This document shows positions 31,880 to 41,882 of a stretch of 64,000 nt of DNA, one piece after another. The stretch is from contig JARFXR010000003.1 in NCBI GenBank assembly GCA_029194535.1, forward strand, positions 1-64,000, read 5' to 3'. The notes beneath the pieces are model-generated. The model worked only from the letters and a program-made list of their open reading frames with translations. It had not been told where the DNA came from and searched no databases. The number at the start of each line of letters is the position of its first letter. The first letter of the stretch is position 1. This DNA comes from Nitrospira sp. (GTDB lineage: Bacteria > Nitrospirota > Nitrospiria > Nitrospirales > Nitrospiraceae). Both the position numbers and the translations under genes were made by a program.

Positions 31880-32911
31880 TCATGCCAGTCCATGCTGTTC
31901 GCGGCCGATCCGGCCGTCATATCGATTTGTGGACTTGAACAGTTCGAACCGGCCGTCCGCGGCATACCGAGCCGCGCGCGTCCGCAACGCCTCCATGTCG
32001 CCGGTCGAGAGCGGACTGAACCGGCGGGCAATGTCGAGATTCTGTCGAAGGACCTGCGCGGAATCCATCCCGCTCACGACAGACGCGATCGGCAGCGTCA
32101 ATACATACCGCAGCGCTTCTTCCGGGGTGAGAATGCCCTGTTTGATGGGCTCGGCGCTTCCGCTCATGCTCTTCATGCCGATGGGGGCGACCCCGCGCTG
32201 ATTCAGCACCGGGAGGACCTCGTGTTCGAAACTTCGATAGGTGGCGTCGAAGACGTTCAGCGGCATCTGACAGGTATCGAACGGAAAATCGTGTGAGAGC
32301 ATCTTCAGATGGATGCGAGGGTGCTTGTGGCCGGTGAATCCGATAAACCGCACCTTGCCCTGCTGTTTGGCCTGGAGCAGAGCTTCAGCGGCTCCACCCT
32401 CGGCAAAATGCCGGTCCGGATCGTCCTCATACACGACTTCGTGGATCTGCCAGAGGTCCAGATAGTCCGTCCTGAGACGTCGCAGGGACTCCTCAAGCTG
32501 CTGCATCGCCACATGCTTGTCCCGTCCATGCGAGCAGAGCTTGGTCATCAAGACGACCCGCTGCCTGCGCCCCCGGAGCCCCTTCCCCATCAGCTCTTCG
32601 GACCGTCCCTGATGGTATTCCCAGGCATTGTCCAGGAAGTTGATCCCGCTGTCGATGGCCTCGTGGAGCAGTCGAACGGCTTCAGCATCGTCCTCGACGC
32701 GACCCAAATGGGCTCCCCCGAAACAGATGGCTGAAACCTGGAGCCCGGTCTTTCCCAAGGCACGAGCGGGAATGTTTCCCGTGGAAGGACCGGCCGAAGA
32801 AGGCGCCGGCTCAAGCCAATCAACCAGTCCGGAAGACCCCCCGAACGCGAGCGCCGAACCGGCTACACCGAGTATCCTCAGCACCTGTCGGCGATCGATC
32901 TCCTGTGACAA
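31880..32911 (-). CDS. Tat-exported aldo/keto reductase
   Basis: A 343-aa NAD(P)H-dependent oxidoreductase with a twin-arginine signal (DRRQVLRILGVAGSALAFGG). The catalytic tetrad of the family is visible: Asp in NFLDNAWEY, Tyr in the same motif, Lys in LMTKL and His in QIHEVV. I place the start at a TTG at 32911 because AAGGAGG lies five bases upstream and this puts the twin arginines at residues 7-8; longer forms have a non-signal-like N-terminus. Export by Tat suggests it folds with its cofactor in the cytoplasm and works in the periplasm. Confidence 0.82.
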   Translation of the reverse strand: MSQEIDRRQVLRILGVAGSALAFGGSSGLVDWLEPAPSSAGPSTGNIPARALGKTGLQVSAICFGGAHLGRVEDDAEAVRLLHEAIDSGINFLDNAWEYHQGRSEELMGKGLRGRRQRVVLMTKLCSHGRDKHVAMQQLEESLRRLRTDYLDLWQIHEVVYEDDPDRHFAEGGAAEALLQAKQQGKVRFIGFTGHKHPRIHLKMLSHDFPFDTCQMPLNVFDATYRSFEHEVLPVLNQRGVAPIGMKSMSGSAEPIKQGILTPEEALRYVLTLPIASVVSGMDSAQVLRQNLDIARRFSPLSTGDMEALRTRAARYAADGRFELFKSTNRYDGRIGREQHGLA

Positions 32912-33071
32912 GGCGCCTCCTTCCCGGCTCGCGCGTTCGGCATTTCCAGGAGCTGCGGTCCGGCTTCCCCGCACCGCCCTTCGTACCCTTGGGTATCTCT
33001 TATCCTCGCCCGGGGCGGTCTGGCCCCATCCCTCATTTCGCGCATCGACCACCCACTCTCACCCCTCGTCC

Positions 33072-33431
33072 TCACGTCTCCATCATCTCCAAGCGCGCAT
33101 CGAACTCGTGACCGCAGCTCACGCAGCGAATGCAATCGGACTCAACGGTAAATTCATCGCTCCTGATTCCCATCCCTCCGCAGTCCGGGCATCGGGCCAG
33201 GTGGACCCGCCGATCGTCCACCGTTTCGTATTGGCTGCCTCGATAGCAATAGATCGGCTTGCCGTCGAGCAGCCAGGCGTTGCCCGCATTGTCGATCACC
33301 GGCAACGCGAGATAATGATGTTTGACATACTCCTCGATTTCATGCCGGCTCGCGAAGCCGTCCTTGATGAATTTGCCCGTAGCGGCTTCGTAGAGGGCTT
33401 GATCCCTGATGATGGCTTTCGTCGGTCCCAT
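33072..33431 (-). CDS. Small zinc-ribbon protein
   Basis: A 119-aa soluble protein. The ATG at 33431 follows GGAGGG. The C-terminal third has two CxxC pairs (CPDCGG and CIRCVSCG) that form a zinc ribbon; the N-terminal part (GKFIKDGFASRHEIEEYV) is unassigned. No characterised family recognised. Between the aldo/keto reductase and the CBS protein, same direction. Confidence 0.7.
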   Translation of the reverse strand: MGPTKAIIRDQALYEAATGKFIKDGFASRHEIEEYVKHHYLALPVIDNAGNAWLLDGKPIYCYRGSQYETVDDRRVHLARCPDCGGMGIRSDEFTVESDCIRCVSCGHEFDARLEMMET

Positions 33432-33551
33432 GGTCCCTCCTCTCCCATCGTAGGAGCCTATCCCGGATAGCTGATGGCGTACGGCGCGAGCGCTCAAGAA
33501 TCGTCTCGTTCGCGCTCCTGGCTATACGCCGCTCGCTCCCCTTGTTTGATG

Positions 33552-34319
33552 TCACACGACGCCGGAGTAGTACCGCAGAATATTCGAAACGGAGATGACC
33601 CCGATGATCTCTCCGTCTTGCGCCACTGCCAGATGTCTCGTGGCCTGTTCCTTCATCAAACGCACCGCTTCAATGAGCGGGCGATCGCCGCGGATTGCGA
33701 CTAACGGCGTCCTCGCGCATGTCTGCACCGAAGTCCTGGTCGGGTCAAGGCCGTTGGCGACGACATCGCGTGCGAGAGCGGAATCCGTAATCAACCCGAT
33801 GTAGGTCCGGCTGTCGGTAACCAATAGAGAGCCGGTCTTCCATTTCTGCATCAATTGGCCCGCTTCGCGTAGGGTGGCGGACTGAGGAATACTCCTCAAT
33901 TCCGGCGACATATGTTCCGCCACCTGCGGTCCGGTCAGGATCTGCCGTCCGGATTGTCTCTTGGGCACCGCGGCTCGCCGCGCCTCCAATTCTGATACGC
34001 AACTCTCCAGTACTCGGCCGCGCTGCATGAGACTTTGTCTTTCGCTGTCCAGACCGACACTTTCCGGAGCTTCCTCCGTCATGTTGACAAGCCCCGCGGC
34101 TTCACCCAACTGTGCATACTCGTATGCGTCCACCAACGGAGAGGTTTCTCCGAGCGAATCGGCAATCAGACGCACGGTTTCCAGATCAAATTCCTCCAAA
34201 GTACGGCTCGGCTTTCTTTTCTTCACATGTTGCGCAAGATCCGCCAACTGCTTTCGCATGCGCTCGATGCTGAGCTCGATGGAAATGCGAGGTTTTCTGG
34301 ACATGGTGCGGGCGGCCAT
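33552..34319 (-). CDS. CBS-domain protein with N-terminal helical region
   Basis: A 255-aa protein. Residues about 1-115 are helical and charged (ELSIERMRKQLADLAQHVKK) and of unknown family. Residues about 130-255 are a pair of CBS domains (VAEHMSPELRSIPQSATLREAGQLM, YIGLITDSALARDVV, and GEIIGVISVSNILRYYSG), which usually bind adenosine nucleotides as energy or ligand sensors. ATG at 34319 with GGAGGAGG. A 12-bp perfect palindrome lies upstream. Confidence 0.82.
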   Translation of the reverse strand: MAARTMSRKPRISIELSIERMRKQLADLAQHVKKRKPSRTLEEFDLETVRLIADSLGETSPLVDAYEYAQLGEAAGLVNMTEEAPESVGLDSERQSLMQRGRVLESCVSELEARRAAVPKRQSGRQILTGPQVAEHMSPELRSIPQSATLREAGQLMQKWKTGSLLVTDSRTYIGLITDSALARDVVANGLDPTRTSVQTCARTPLVAIRGDRPLIEAVRLMKEQATRHLAVAQDGEIIGVISVSNILRYYSGVV

Positions 34320-34366
34320 GGCACCTCCTCCATATAGGTGAGGGCCCGATATTACGCCCGCCAAGA

Positions 34367-34378
34367 TTGCCTAGGCAA
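34367..34378. promoter_or_regulatory. Perfect palindrome TTGCCTAGGCAA upstream of the CBS gene
   Basis: A 12-base perfect palindrome, 48 bases upstream of the CBS-protein start. The surrounding gap (34320-34600) holds no other recognisable feature. It could be an operator; there is no direct evidence. Confidence 0.3.
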
Positions 34379-34600
34379 GCAGTCCGATGTCATGGCTCTC
34401 TACTATCGAAGGGTCACACCGCGTGATATTTATGCGACGTTCGTGGACTGACAACCGCAATGCTTGGGCGGCATCACACGATTACTCGACCGCGCACAGG
34501 GCTTGAACCGGCGGAAACTGCGCACAAAAACATCGTCGATGCCCGCACCGATCATTCCGGTACGGTGATTGCGTAAGTCACGTGAGGCAAAGGAGGCCAT

Positions 34601-34738
34601 ATGCGCGACGTCACCGTATGGGCCGCATGGTATCTCTTTCTTCTGGCCGTTCCCCTGTTCATTGTCGCCTCGCTGGTGCGCGAACACCTGCTGCACCGCC
34701 GGTCGGTCCGGCGAGCGGGCCTGTTGAAACCCTCGTAA
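34601..34738 (+). CDS. 45-residue single-pass membrane protein
   Basis: A short frame with a near-perfect ribosome-binding site (AAAGGAGG four bases before ATG). It encodes MRDVTVWAAWYLFLLAVP followed by FIVASLVREHLLHRRS and ends LLKPS. One hydrophobic helix and a positively charged C-terminal tail predict an inner-membrane protein with the tail in the cytoplasm. No family recognised. It converges with the MFS gene. Confidence 0.6.
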   Translation: MRDVTVWAAWYLFLLAVPLFIVASLVREHLLHRRSVRRAGLLKPS

Positions 34739-34848
34739 GCTCCGGGCACCCGTTGCCTTGATCCGTTCCAATTTCGGATCACACAAGCGCCGGGAGACCA
34801 GCGACAGCATCGGCAACGAACACAACGCCACCCCATCGAATCACGGGA

Positions 34849-36321
34849 TCACGGCCGGAGAGACCTGCCGTCCTGTGCCGCCTTATCCGTCGTGCCTCGG
34901 GACGACAAAGGAGCGGCAAGCTCTTCAAGCGGTCGCCCTTCGGCTTGCACCCCCAGCCAGAGTTCTGCCGCCGCGCCCACGAACATCATTCCCGCCCCCA
35001 GCAGATACCCGTAAGCGACGCTGGTGGTTGAGGATTCGATCATCTTGCCGTATAGCCAAGGCGCGAGCACGCCGGCCCCCTGGGCGACCATGAAGAAGAA
35101 GGCGATCGCCATCGCGCGGATTTCTATCGGGAAGATTTCGCTGACCGTCAAATAGGCGGCGCTCGCTCCCGCCGACGCAAAGAAAAAGACGAGAGACCAG
35201 AGCACCATGTGGGTCGACAGTGTGAACGTTCCCTGCGCGAACAGGTAGCCGGTCAGGACCAAAAGCGCACCGGCCACTGCATAGGTCAGGCTGATCATGG
35301 GTTTCCGCCCGATCGTGTCGAACAATCGGCCGAGCAAGAGGGGGCCAAGAAAATTGCCCAGGGCGAAGGGCACCACGTACCAGCCAATCCGGTCGGCCGG
35401 CACCGCATAGTGCTTCGTCAGGAGGAGCGGATAGGTGAAGGAGACCGCATTGTACATGAAGGATTGGGTCACCATGAGGGCGATGCCCAGCGCCGTCCGT
35501 CTGGGGTAGGTCGCGAAGAGTTCCCGTGCCACTGTCGCCGGCGTGGCATGAGTTCTCGGCCGCACGATGAGCGTCCCCCGAGGTTCCGGCAGCGGGCCCT
35601 GCTCCCGCACCAGCTGTCTCTCGATGCCGGAGACCACCGCCTCCGCTTCGGCAACCCGACCATGAGTGACGAGCCAACGGGGGCTTTCGGGGATCATCCG
35701 GCGGACCAGCGCCACTCCCACCCCGAGCACGCCGCCGAAGAGAAAGCAGAGGCGCCAGCCGAGGTATTCAGGGAACAGCGTCGGGTCCAGCAGCACAAGG
35801 GTCAAGAGCGCGCCTCCCGCGGATCCCAGCCACCAGCTGCCGTTGATCGCCAGGTCGGTTTGGCCCCGACGTGACGCCGGAATCAGTTCGTCGATGGCCG
35901 AATTGATCGCCGCGTATTCGCCTCCGATGGCCGCACCGGTCAGAAAGCGAAAGACCATGAAGCTCGCCAGGTTCCAAGAGAGAGCGGTCAGCACCGTGGC
36001 GGTCAGATACAGCGTCAACGTGATCATGAACCATTTTTTTCGTCCCTGCCGGTCCGTGAGATAGGCGAAGAGGAGCGCGCCGAGCACGGATCCGAAGAGA
36101 TAGGCCGAGGCCGTGAGTCCGACCTGGGATTCGGTGAGATGCAGGGTCGTCGTGCTCGTCAACATCGGGCCGAGCGAGGCCACGATCGAGACTTCCAGGC
36201 CGTCCAGAAGCCAGGTCACGCCCAGCGCGGTGACCACCAGCCAATGCCAGCGCGACCAGGGAAGACGATCCAGACGCTGCGGGATATCGGTGGTGACGGA
36301 GACGGCTTGTTCGGCCGGCAT
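34849..36321 (-). CDS. Major facilitator superfamily transporter (sugar/organic-acid:H+ symporter type)
   Basis: A 490-aa polytopic protein with about twelve membrane helices. The family motifs are present: DRQGRKKWF after helix 2 and DTIGRKPM in the second half, FRFLTGAAIGGEY, and IPESPRWLV before the central loop. The substrate is unknown. The ATG follows TAGGAGG and lies 6 bases after the glucose-6-phosphate dehydrogenase stop, so the two are in one operon; a sugar or sugar-acid is therefore a reasonable guess. Confidence 0.88.
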   Translation of the reverse strand: MPAEQAVSVTTDIPQRLDRLPWSRWHWLVVTALGVTWLLDGLEVSIVASLGPMLTSTTTLHLTESQVGLTASAYLFGSVLGALLFAYLTDRQGRKKWFMITLTLYLTATVLTALSWNLASFMVFRFLTGAAIGGEYAAINSAIDELIPASRRGQTDLAINGSWWLGSAGGALLTLVLLDPTLFPEYLGWRLCFLFGGVLGVGVALVRRMIPESPRWLVTHGRVAEAEAVVSGIERQLVREQGPLPEPRGTLIVRPRTHATPATVARELFATYPRRTALGIALMVTQSFMYNAVSFTYPLLLTKHYAVPADRIGWYVVPFALGNFLGPLLLGRLFDTIGRKPMISLTYAVAGALLVLTGYLFAQGTFTLSTHMVLWSLVFFFASAGASAAYLTVSEIFPIEIRAMAIAFFFMVAQGAGVLAPWLYGKMIESSTTSVAYGYLLGAGMMFVGAAAELWLGVQAEGRPLEELAAPLSSRGTTDKAAQDGRSLRP

Positions 36322-36327
36322 GACCTC

Positions 36328-37794
36328 CTACCACCCCAACTGCCAGCGATGTCCGTTACGTTCCACGACCGCATCCGCTTCCTTCGGCCCCCAAGAACCG
36401 GCCGTATAGAAGTGCACATCGTGTTTGCCGGCCAGCAGCGGATCGTAGAGTTGCCAGGCGGTCTGCGTGAAATCCGCGCTGACGAAGAGGGTCTGATCGC
36501 CGATCATCACGTCGCGGAGCAGCGTTTCATAGGCATCACGCAGTGCGCCCCCGAACGCCCCGCCGTAGTCGAACTGCAGCGACTGAGAGGTAAAGCCCAG
36601 CCGCCTGGCCGGCGTCTTGACGGAGAAGCATAAGGCGAATCCCTCGCTCGGCTGCAACGTGATGAGCAACCGGTTGGAATCGAGGCTTCCCGGTTCGAGC
36701 GAACGGAAGACCTGAAAGGGTGCGGGGCGGAAGGTGACAGCCACTTGCGTGAGCTTGCGGGGCAGCCGCTTGCCGGTCCGCAAATAGAAGGGCACGCCCC
36801 GCCATCGCCAGTTGTGAATGTCCAGCTTCATCGCGACGAACGTTTCCGTCGTCGAGTCCGGCGATACGCCGCGCTCCTGCCGGTAGCCGGGGATCACGTG
36901 GCCGGCTGCCTCCCATGCGGTGTACTGGCCGAAGGCCACGTCTTGCGGATCGATCGGCGCGATGGACTGGAGGACCTTCAGCTTTTCGGCCTGGATCGCC
37001 GCCGCATCGAACGAGACGGGCACTTCCATGGCCACGACGGTCATCAGCTGGGTCAGGTGGTTTTGCACCATGTCGCGCAGGGCCCCGGCCTCCTGATAAT
37101 AGCTCCCGCGATGCTCGACTCCGAGATCTTCGGCAACCGTAATCTGCACGCTTTCCACCATGTCCCGATTCCACAAGGTTTCGAAGATCGGGTTGGCGAA
37201 TCGAAACGCCAAAAGATTTTGGACCGTTTCTTTCCCCAGATAATGATCAATACGGTAGATTTGCGACTCAGTCAGATGGCGGTGCAGCAGCGCATTGAGC
37301 CTCTGCGCGGAGGACAAGTCGTGGCCGAACGGCTTCTCGAACACGACGCGCACCCACCCGTCGCTCTTCAACAGGCCGGCCTGATCCAACCGTTCGACGG
37401 TGGACGGCACGGTGGTGGGCGGCAGCGCCAGGTAAAAGATCCGGTTCGCCGGATGCCGGCGGGTTTTTTCCAGCCGAGTCACCAGGGCCGCCAGCGCCTC
37501 ATAGTCCTCGACCGTACCTTCGTGCACGGTGAGGTAATGCAGATGGTCGTCACACCACCGCCGCAGGTCTAACGCGTCGCGGGCGCCGGAATCCCGCAGG
37601 CCTTCGTAGACCCACAAGCGAAAGCCGTCCGCGCTCATCTCCGGCATGGCGGCCCCGACGATGAGGGTGTTCTCTTTGTCCAGTTGTCCCAACGTTCGCA
37701 GATGAAAGAGCGCCGGCATCAGTTTCCGGCGCGTCAGGTCACCGGTCGCGCCGAGAATCACGAACAGATGCGGTTCGACCGATTGTTCCGTCAT
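36328..37794 (-). CDS. zwf: Glucose-6-phosphate 1-dehydrogenase
   Basis: Oxidises glucose-6-phosphate to 6-phosphogluconolactone, making NADPH for the oxidative pentose phosphate pathway. The 488-aa protein has the cofactor-binding GATGDLTRRKLMPALF, the active-site motif RIDHYLGKETVQNLL, and FEKPFGHDL. The length is normal. The ATG at 37794 is preceded by AGAGGACC; an upstream ATG at 37815 would add seven residues. It stands between the DEAD-box helicase (36 bases upstream) and the MFS gene. Confidence 0.95.
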   Translation of the reverse strand: MTEQSVEPHLFVILGATGDLTRRKLMPALFHLRTLGQLDKENTLIVGAAMPEMSADGFRLWVYEGLRDSGARDALDLRRWCDDHLHYLTVHEGTVEDYEALAALVTRLEKTRRHPANRIFYLALPPTTVPSTVERLDQAGLLKSDGWVRVVFEKPFGHDLSSAQRLNALLHRHLTESQIYRIDHYLGKETVQNLLAFRFANPIFETLWNRDMVESVQITVAEDLGVEHRGSYYQEAGALRDMVQNHLTQLMTVVAMEVPVSFDAAAIQAEKLKVLQSIAPIDPQDVAFGQYTAWEAAGHVIPGYRQERGVSPDSTTETFVAMKLDIHNWRWRGVPFYLRTGKRLPRKLTQVAVTFRPAPFQVFRSLEPGSLDSNRLLITLQPSEGFALCFSVKTPARRLGFTSQSLQFDYGGAFGGALRDAYETLLRDVMIGDQTLFVSADFTQTAWQLYDPLLAGKHDVHFYTAGSWGPKEADAVVERNGHRWQLGW

Positions 37795-37830
37795 GGTGCC
37801 GGTCCTCTGCGACATCCGTCCGGAACCGTT

Positions 37831-39567
37831 TCACTCTCGAAACAGCCGAACCGGAACTTTGCGCCCTTTGATTCTCGCCCGACTCAACACCTCGACAATC
37901 CCTCGCGCCAATGCCTCCGGCACGTCGACGGTCGAATAGCGTGCTTCAATCTCGATCGCCCCGATCACCTTCGGATTCACTTTCGCTTCGTTCGCAATAG
38001 CCACGACGAGGTCTCCCGGCCTGATGCCGGCTTCGCTCCCGGCCCCGACATACACTCGTGCCATGCCGGCTTCCTGTCCGCTATGGCCGGACCTTCGCTC
38101 CTGCGACCTGACTGGAGCCCCCTGATGACGACCATCAGGGTAGGCGGTGTACCGATGCGGTGGCCGATGTAATTCCGGCGGACGCATCGGCGTGGCCGGA
38201 ATGTCCTGCTCCATTCGCTCTCCGCCCTGCGCCCGAAAGATCAGTTTCACGGCTGCGGCGGCCACCTTCCCCGGATCACTGGAAGCGGCAAGGGCATCGA
38301 CGACGGCCTGAAAGCGATCGAGATCCCCCTCGGCCAACGCCTCCTGGACGGCCGCTCTGGTTCGCTCCAATCGCTTCGACCGGAGATCAGCCACCGTCGG
38401 CACAGGCGTGACGGTCACCTTGGCTTTCGTATGCTGCTCGATGCTGCGCAGCAACCGCTGCTCACGCGGATCCAGAATGGTGATGGCCGATCCTTCCCGT
38501 CCGGCACGGCCGGTTCGGCCGATCCGGTGCACATAGACTTCGGCTGACGACGGCAGATCGTAGTTGATGACGTGCGACACGTGCGGAATGTCCAATCCAC
38601 GCGCCGCCACATCAGTCGCGACGAGCAATTCGGTTTGGCCGGTCCTGAACGCATTCATCACCCGATCACGTTGCACTTGACTCATTCCGCCGTGAATGGC
38701 CTCCGCTCTGTACCCGCGACTGTTCAACATAGCCGTCACCTCATCGACTTCCAGCCTGGTGCGGCAAAACACCAGAACGGATTTGGCGCCTGCCATATCC
38801 AAGACCCGCGCGAGGGTCGCGCCCCGGTGCGGCCTCGTCACCACGTACACGGTTTGCTGCACTCGGGGCGCGGCTCCCGCCTTGACCGGTTCCTTGGCGA
38901 TCGTAATCTCGACGGGATCTTTCAAGTGTCGATGGGCGATCGACTTGATGCGCGGCGGCATCGTGGCGGACAACAACGCCGTCTGCTTGGTGGCAGGCGT
39001 CTGCACGAGGATGGCGTCGAGATCCTCGGCAAACCCCATATCGAGCATCTCGTCCGCTTCGTCCAACACCACGATCTGCACATGATTGAGCTTGAGCGTC
39101 TGCCGGCGGATATGGTCAAGCGCCCTCCCCGGAGTCGCGACGACGACATCGACGCCCCGCTTCAGCGCGTGGAACTGCGGCGCGATCGCCTGGCCTCCGT
39201 ACACCGCCAGCACGCTGATCCGCAATTCTTTCCCGTACCGTTGCACCGCTTGGCTGACCTGAATGGCCAACTCACGCGTCGGCACGAGTATCAGCGCAGA
39301 CGGACGCTGTCTGGTGGAATGGGCGATGCGCTGGAGCATCGGCAGGGTAAAGGCCGCAGTCTTTCCTGTTCCGGTAGCCGCCTGGCCCAGCAGATCACGT
39401 CCGGCGAGCAGCGGAGGGATCGCTTCCCGCTGGATCGGCGTGGGTTCCTCGTACCCCAACGTCTCGAGCGAGGCCAGGAGCGAGGCTTCGAGGCCGAGCG
39501 CGGCGAAACCCGGCGAAAACCCGGTGGCCGTATGGGCGGCAGGCGGATGAGTCGGATCAATCTTCAT
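37831..39567 (-). CDS. DEAD-box ATP-dependent RNA helicase (DeaD/CsdA-like)
   Basis: A 578-aa RNA helicase. Motifs occur in order: Q motif ([11 protein letters not shown]...PTPIQ), I ([10 protein letters not shown]), Ia (PTRELA), II (DEAD), III (SAT), IV (VLVFCRTR), V ([11 protein letters not shown]) and VI ([13 protein letters not shown]). Past the core, an Arg-rich linker is followed by a DbpA-type RNA-binding domain ([19 protein letters not shown]...GAIEI). Such proteins remodel ribosomal or structured RNA, often in cold. Start of a minus-strand run that continues into zwf. Confidence 0.92.
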   Translation of the reverse strand: MKIDPTHPPAAHTATGFSPGFAALGLEASLLASLETLGYEEPTPIQREAIPPLLAGRDLLGQAATGTGKTAAFTLPMLQRIAHSTRQRPSALILVPTRELAIQVSQAVQRYGKELRISVLAVYGGQAIAPQFHALKRGVDVVVATPGRALDHIRRQTLKLNHVQIVVLDEADEMLDMGFAEDLDAILVQTPATKQTALLSATMPPRIKSIAHRHLKDPVEITIAKEPVKAGAAPRVQQTVYVVTRPHRGATLARVLDMAGAKSVLVFCRTRLEVDEVTAMLNSRGYRAEAIHGGMSQVQRDRVMNAFRTGQTELLVATDVAARGLDIPHVSHVINYDLPSSAEVYVHRIGRTGRAGREGSAITILDPREQRLLRSIEQHTKAKVTVTPVPTVADLRSKRLERTRAAVQEALAEGDLDRFQAVVDALAASSDPGKVAAAAVKLIFRAQGGERMEQDIPATPMRPPELHRPPHRYTAYPDGRHQGAPVRSQERRSGHSGQEAGMARVYVGAGSEAGIRPGDLVVAIANEAKVNPKVIGAIEIEARYSTVDVPEALARGIVEVLSRARIKGRKVPVRLFRE

Positions 39568-39700
39568 ATGGAACCTTCACTCTCTTTCTGACGTGAGGCG
39601 CTGCGAACTCTTGCTAGAAACTACGATCCGGAGCGAGGGATGTCAACCGCCTTCCCCTCCTCTTGAATCTCACTTTCAGCTCGTTCCATACTTTCCGACC

Positions 39701-41635
39701 ATGACCCCGCCTCATCAAGCTCCGCTTTCGAACATCGAAGCCGATACGGCCCTGCGCGCGATTCTGGAAGGGACCGCAACGGAGACCGGACAGCGGTTTT
39801 TCGCCGCCCTGGTGCAGAACCTTGTCAAGGCGCTCGGGACGCACGGAGCCTGGGTGACGGAATATTTCCCCGAGAAGCGCCGCCTCCGGGCCCTCGCCTT
39901 CTGGATGGACGGCCGATGGGTGAAGGACTATGAAGTGGATATCGTCGGGACTCCGTGTGAGCGCGTGATCGACACAGCCAAGCTGGTGCATTTTCCCGAC
40001 CGAGTTCTGGAGATTTATCCGCACGAAGAGGAGTTGAAAGCGGCCGGAGCCGTCAGCTACATGGGCGCGCCGCTGCAGGATACGGACGGTCGCATTCTTG
40101 GTCATATGGCGGTGATCGACCGCCGGCCGATTCCGGAGGAGCCGAGGGTTCATGCGATCTTTCAGATCTTCGCCGCGCGGGCTGCGGCGGAACTTCAACG
40201 GCTGAGAGCCGAAGCCCAGGTACACGAGCGCGAGGAAAAAGTCGGGCGGCTCCTCAACAGCGCGATGGATGCCATCATCGAGCTGGACGATCACCTCCGC
40301 ATCACCCGCGTAAATCCCGCCACGGAGAAAGTGTTCCACTGCCCGGCGGAGAAGATGACCGGTCTGGATTTCCGGCAGTTCGTCAGTCGTGGAGACGCAG
40401 ATCGACTGGTCGCCTTCATCGCCGAACTGGACGGACGTCCTGAAGGACTGCAGGCGCGCTGGATTCCAGGCGGGCTCACCGCTCGTCGTCCCGACGGTGA
40501 ATCCTTTCCAGCCGAAACGACTCTGTCACGCTTCGAACTGCATGACCGGAAATTCACCACCTTGATCCTCCGCAATGTGCACGATCGCGTGGAAGCGGAG
40601 CAGAAGATCCGGTCGCTCACCGCTGAAGCCGAACTGCTACGCGAAGAACTGCAGGCGCTGCATCGGGACGGCGCGTTGATCGGCGATAGCCCGTCCCTCA
40701 AGCGCGTCCTGCACGACATCGCCCAGGTCGCAGGCACCGACGCAACGGTGCTCATCACGGGCGAGACCGGCACCGGCAAGGAACTCGCCGCGCGCGCGAT
40801 CCATGCGGCGAGCAAACGCCGCGAGCGGCCGCTGATTACCGTCAATTGCGCGGCGATTCCCGCCACGTTGATCGAGAGCGAATTGTTCGGACATGAAGCA
40901 GGCGCCTTTACCGGGGCGACCAAGAAGCGCGAGGGTCGCTTCGCCCTCGCCGACAAGAGCACCATCTTTCTGGACGAGATCGGAGAATTGCCGCTCGATC
41001 TGCAGGCGAAGCTCCTCCGCGTGCTGCAGGAGGGCGAGTTCGATCCTGTCGGGAGTTCCTCCACCAGGCAGGTGAACGTGCGCGTCCTGGCGGCAACGAA
41101 TCGCGATCTGGACAAATCCGTTCGCGAGGGACGATTCCGCGAGGATCTCTTTTATCGTCTGAACGTCTTTCCGTTGCGCTTGCCCCCGTTACGCGAACGC
41201 GGCGACGACGTGGTGCGACTCGCTTCCAGCTTTGCGCAGCGGTTTGCAGGCAGGATGGGCCTGACGATTGCCCCGCTCACGGCGGACTGCGCGCGCCGGC
41301 TGAAGTCGTACAATTGGCCGGGTAACGTGCGCGAACTGCAGAATGTGATCGAGCGGGCCGTGATCACGGCCGCAGACGGATGCGTGAATCTGGACCGTGC
41401 GTTGCCCGAAGCCACGTCGGTTTCCGTGCCTGCCGCCGAAGAGATTCCCCCCTCCGCAGCGCGGATCAAAACGGCGCAGGAGGTGGAAGAACTCGAACGC
41501 GCCAATATCCTGCGCGCGCTGGAATCAGCCCATTGGAAAGTCTCCGGCAAGAAGGGCGCGGCAAGCCTGCTCGGCATGAATGCCTCCACACTCTCGTCGC
41601 GGATGAAAGTCTTGAAGCTTCAGAAGCCCCGCTGA
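39701..41635 (+). CDS. GAF-PAS sigma-54-dependent transcriptional activator
   Basis: A 644-aa activator. An N-terminal GAF domain (about 20-165) and a PAS domain (about 185-290) lead into an AAA+ domain with [21 protein letters not shown] (sigma-54 contact, fully conserved), [11 protein letters not shown] and [11 protein letters not shown], then a Fis-type helix-turn-helix ([19 protein letters not shown]). No receiver domain is present, so the signal probably arrives by ligand or redox state through GAF/PAS. ATG at 39701. Two tandem palindromes and a -24/-12 promoter follow at once, before the efflux operon, which is its likely target. Confidence 0.9.
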   Translation: MTPPHQAPLSNIEADTALRAILEGTATETGQRFFAALVQNLVKALGTHGAWVTEYFPEKRRLRALAFWMDGRWVKDYEVDIVGTPCERVIDTAKLVHFPDRVLEIYPHEEELKAAGAVSYMGAPLQDTDGRILGHMAVIDRRPIPEEPRVHAIFQIFAARAAAELQRLRAEAQVHEREEKVGRLLNSAMDAIIELDDHLRITRVNPATEKVFHCPAEKMTGLDFRQFVSRGDADRLVAFIAELDGRPEGLQARWIPGGLTARRPDGESFPAETTLSRFELHDRKFTTLILRNVHDRVEAEQKIRSLTAEAELLREELQALHRDGALIGDSPSLKRVLHDIAQVAGTDATVLITGETGTGKELAARAIHAASKRRERPLITVNCAAIPATLIESELFGHEAGAFTGATKKREGRFALADKSTIFLDEIGELPLDLQAKLLRVLQEGEFDPVGSSSTRQVNVRVLAATNRDLDKSVREGRFREDLFYRLNVFPLRLPPLRERGDDVVRLASSFAQRFAGRMGLTIAPLTADCARRLKSYNWPGNVRELQNVIERAVITAADGCVNLDRALPEATSVSVPAAEEIPPSAARIKTAQEVEELERANILRALESAHWKVSGKKGAASLLGMNASTLSSRMKVLKLQKPR

Positions 41636-41696
41636 GCACCGATCTCTCCCTTCGTTCATCCCGCGCTTCGAATTGACGCACGCCCATCTCCACGAA

Positions 41697-41740
41697 TTAC
41701 GAGATTTCACAAATCGTCTTACGAGATTTCGCAAATCACG
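41697..41740. promoter_or_regulatory. Tandem 22-bp repeats with palindromic core (likely upstream activator sites)
   Basis: TTACGAGATTTC(A/G)CAAATC plus four bases occurs twice, back to back (41697-41718 and 41719-41740). Each core is the inverted repeat GATTT-N3-AAATC. Spacing of 22 bases puts both on one face of the helix. Position 80-120 bases upstream of a sigma-54 promoter is typical for enhancer-like activator sites. Confidence 0.65.
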
Positions 41741-41819
41741 CGTGCTCGACACCGGCCGATTTTCCCTCGCCCGATTCTAAGTCGCTGAACCTGCATGGTC
41801 TTGATCGCTTCCATCGTGC

Positions 41820-41835
41820 TGGCATCGATGCTGCT
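41820..41835 (+). promoter_or_regulatory. Sigma-54 (-24/-12) promoter of the RND efflux operon
   Basis: TGGCATCGATGCTGCT fits the TGGCAC-N5-TTGC(A/T) consensus, with the invariant GG and GC exactly ten bases apart. Predicted transcription start about 41847, 36 bases before the first efflux gene. The adjacent sigma-54 activator and tandem palindromes support it. Confidence 0.65.
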
Positions 41836-41882
41836 CTGGAAACCCCGCAGCATGGCAATCATTCACAGCAAGGAGTCGGGCC

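Noticed and set aside
34430..34831. Minus-strand frame (133 codons) between CBS and MFS genes
   Set aside because: Cys/Arg-rich translation without a credible start; the short plus-strand membrane peptide in the same space is better supported.
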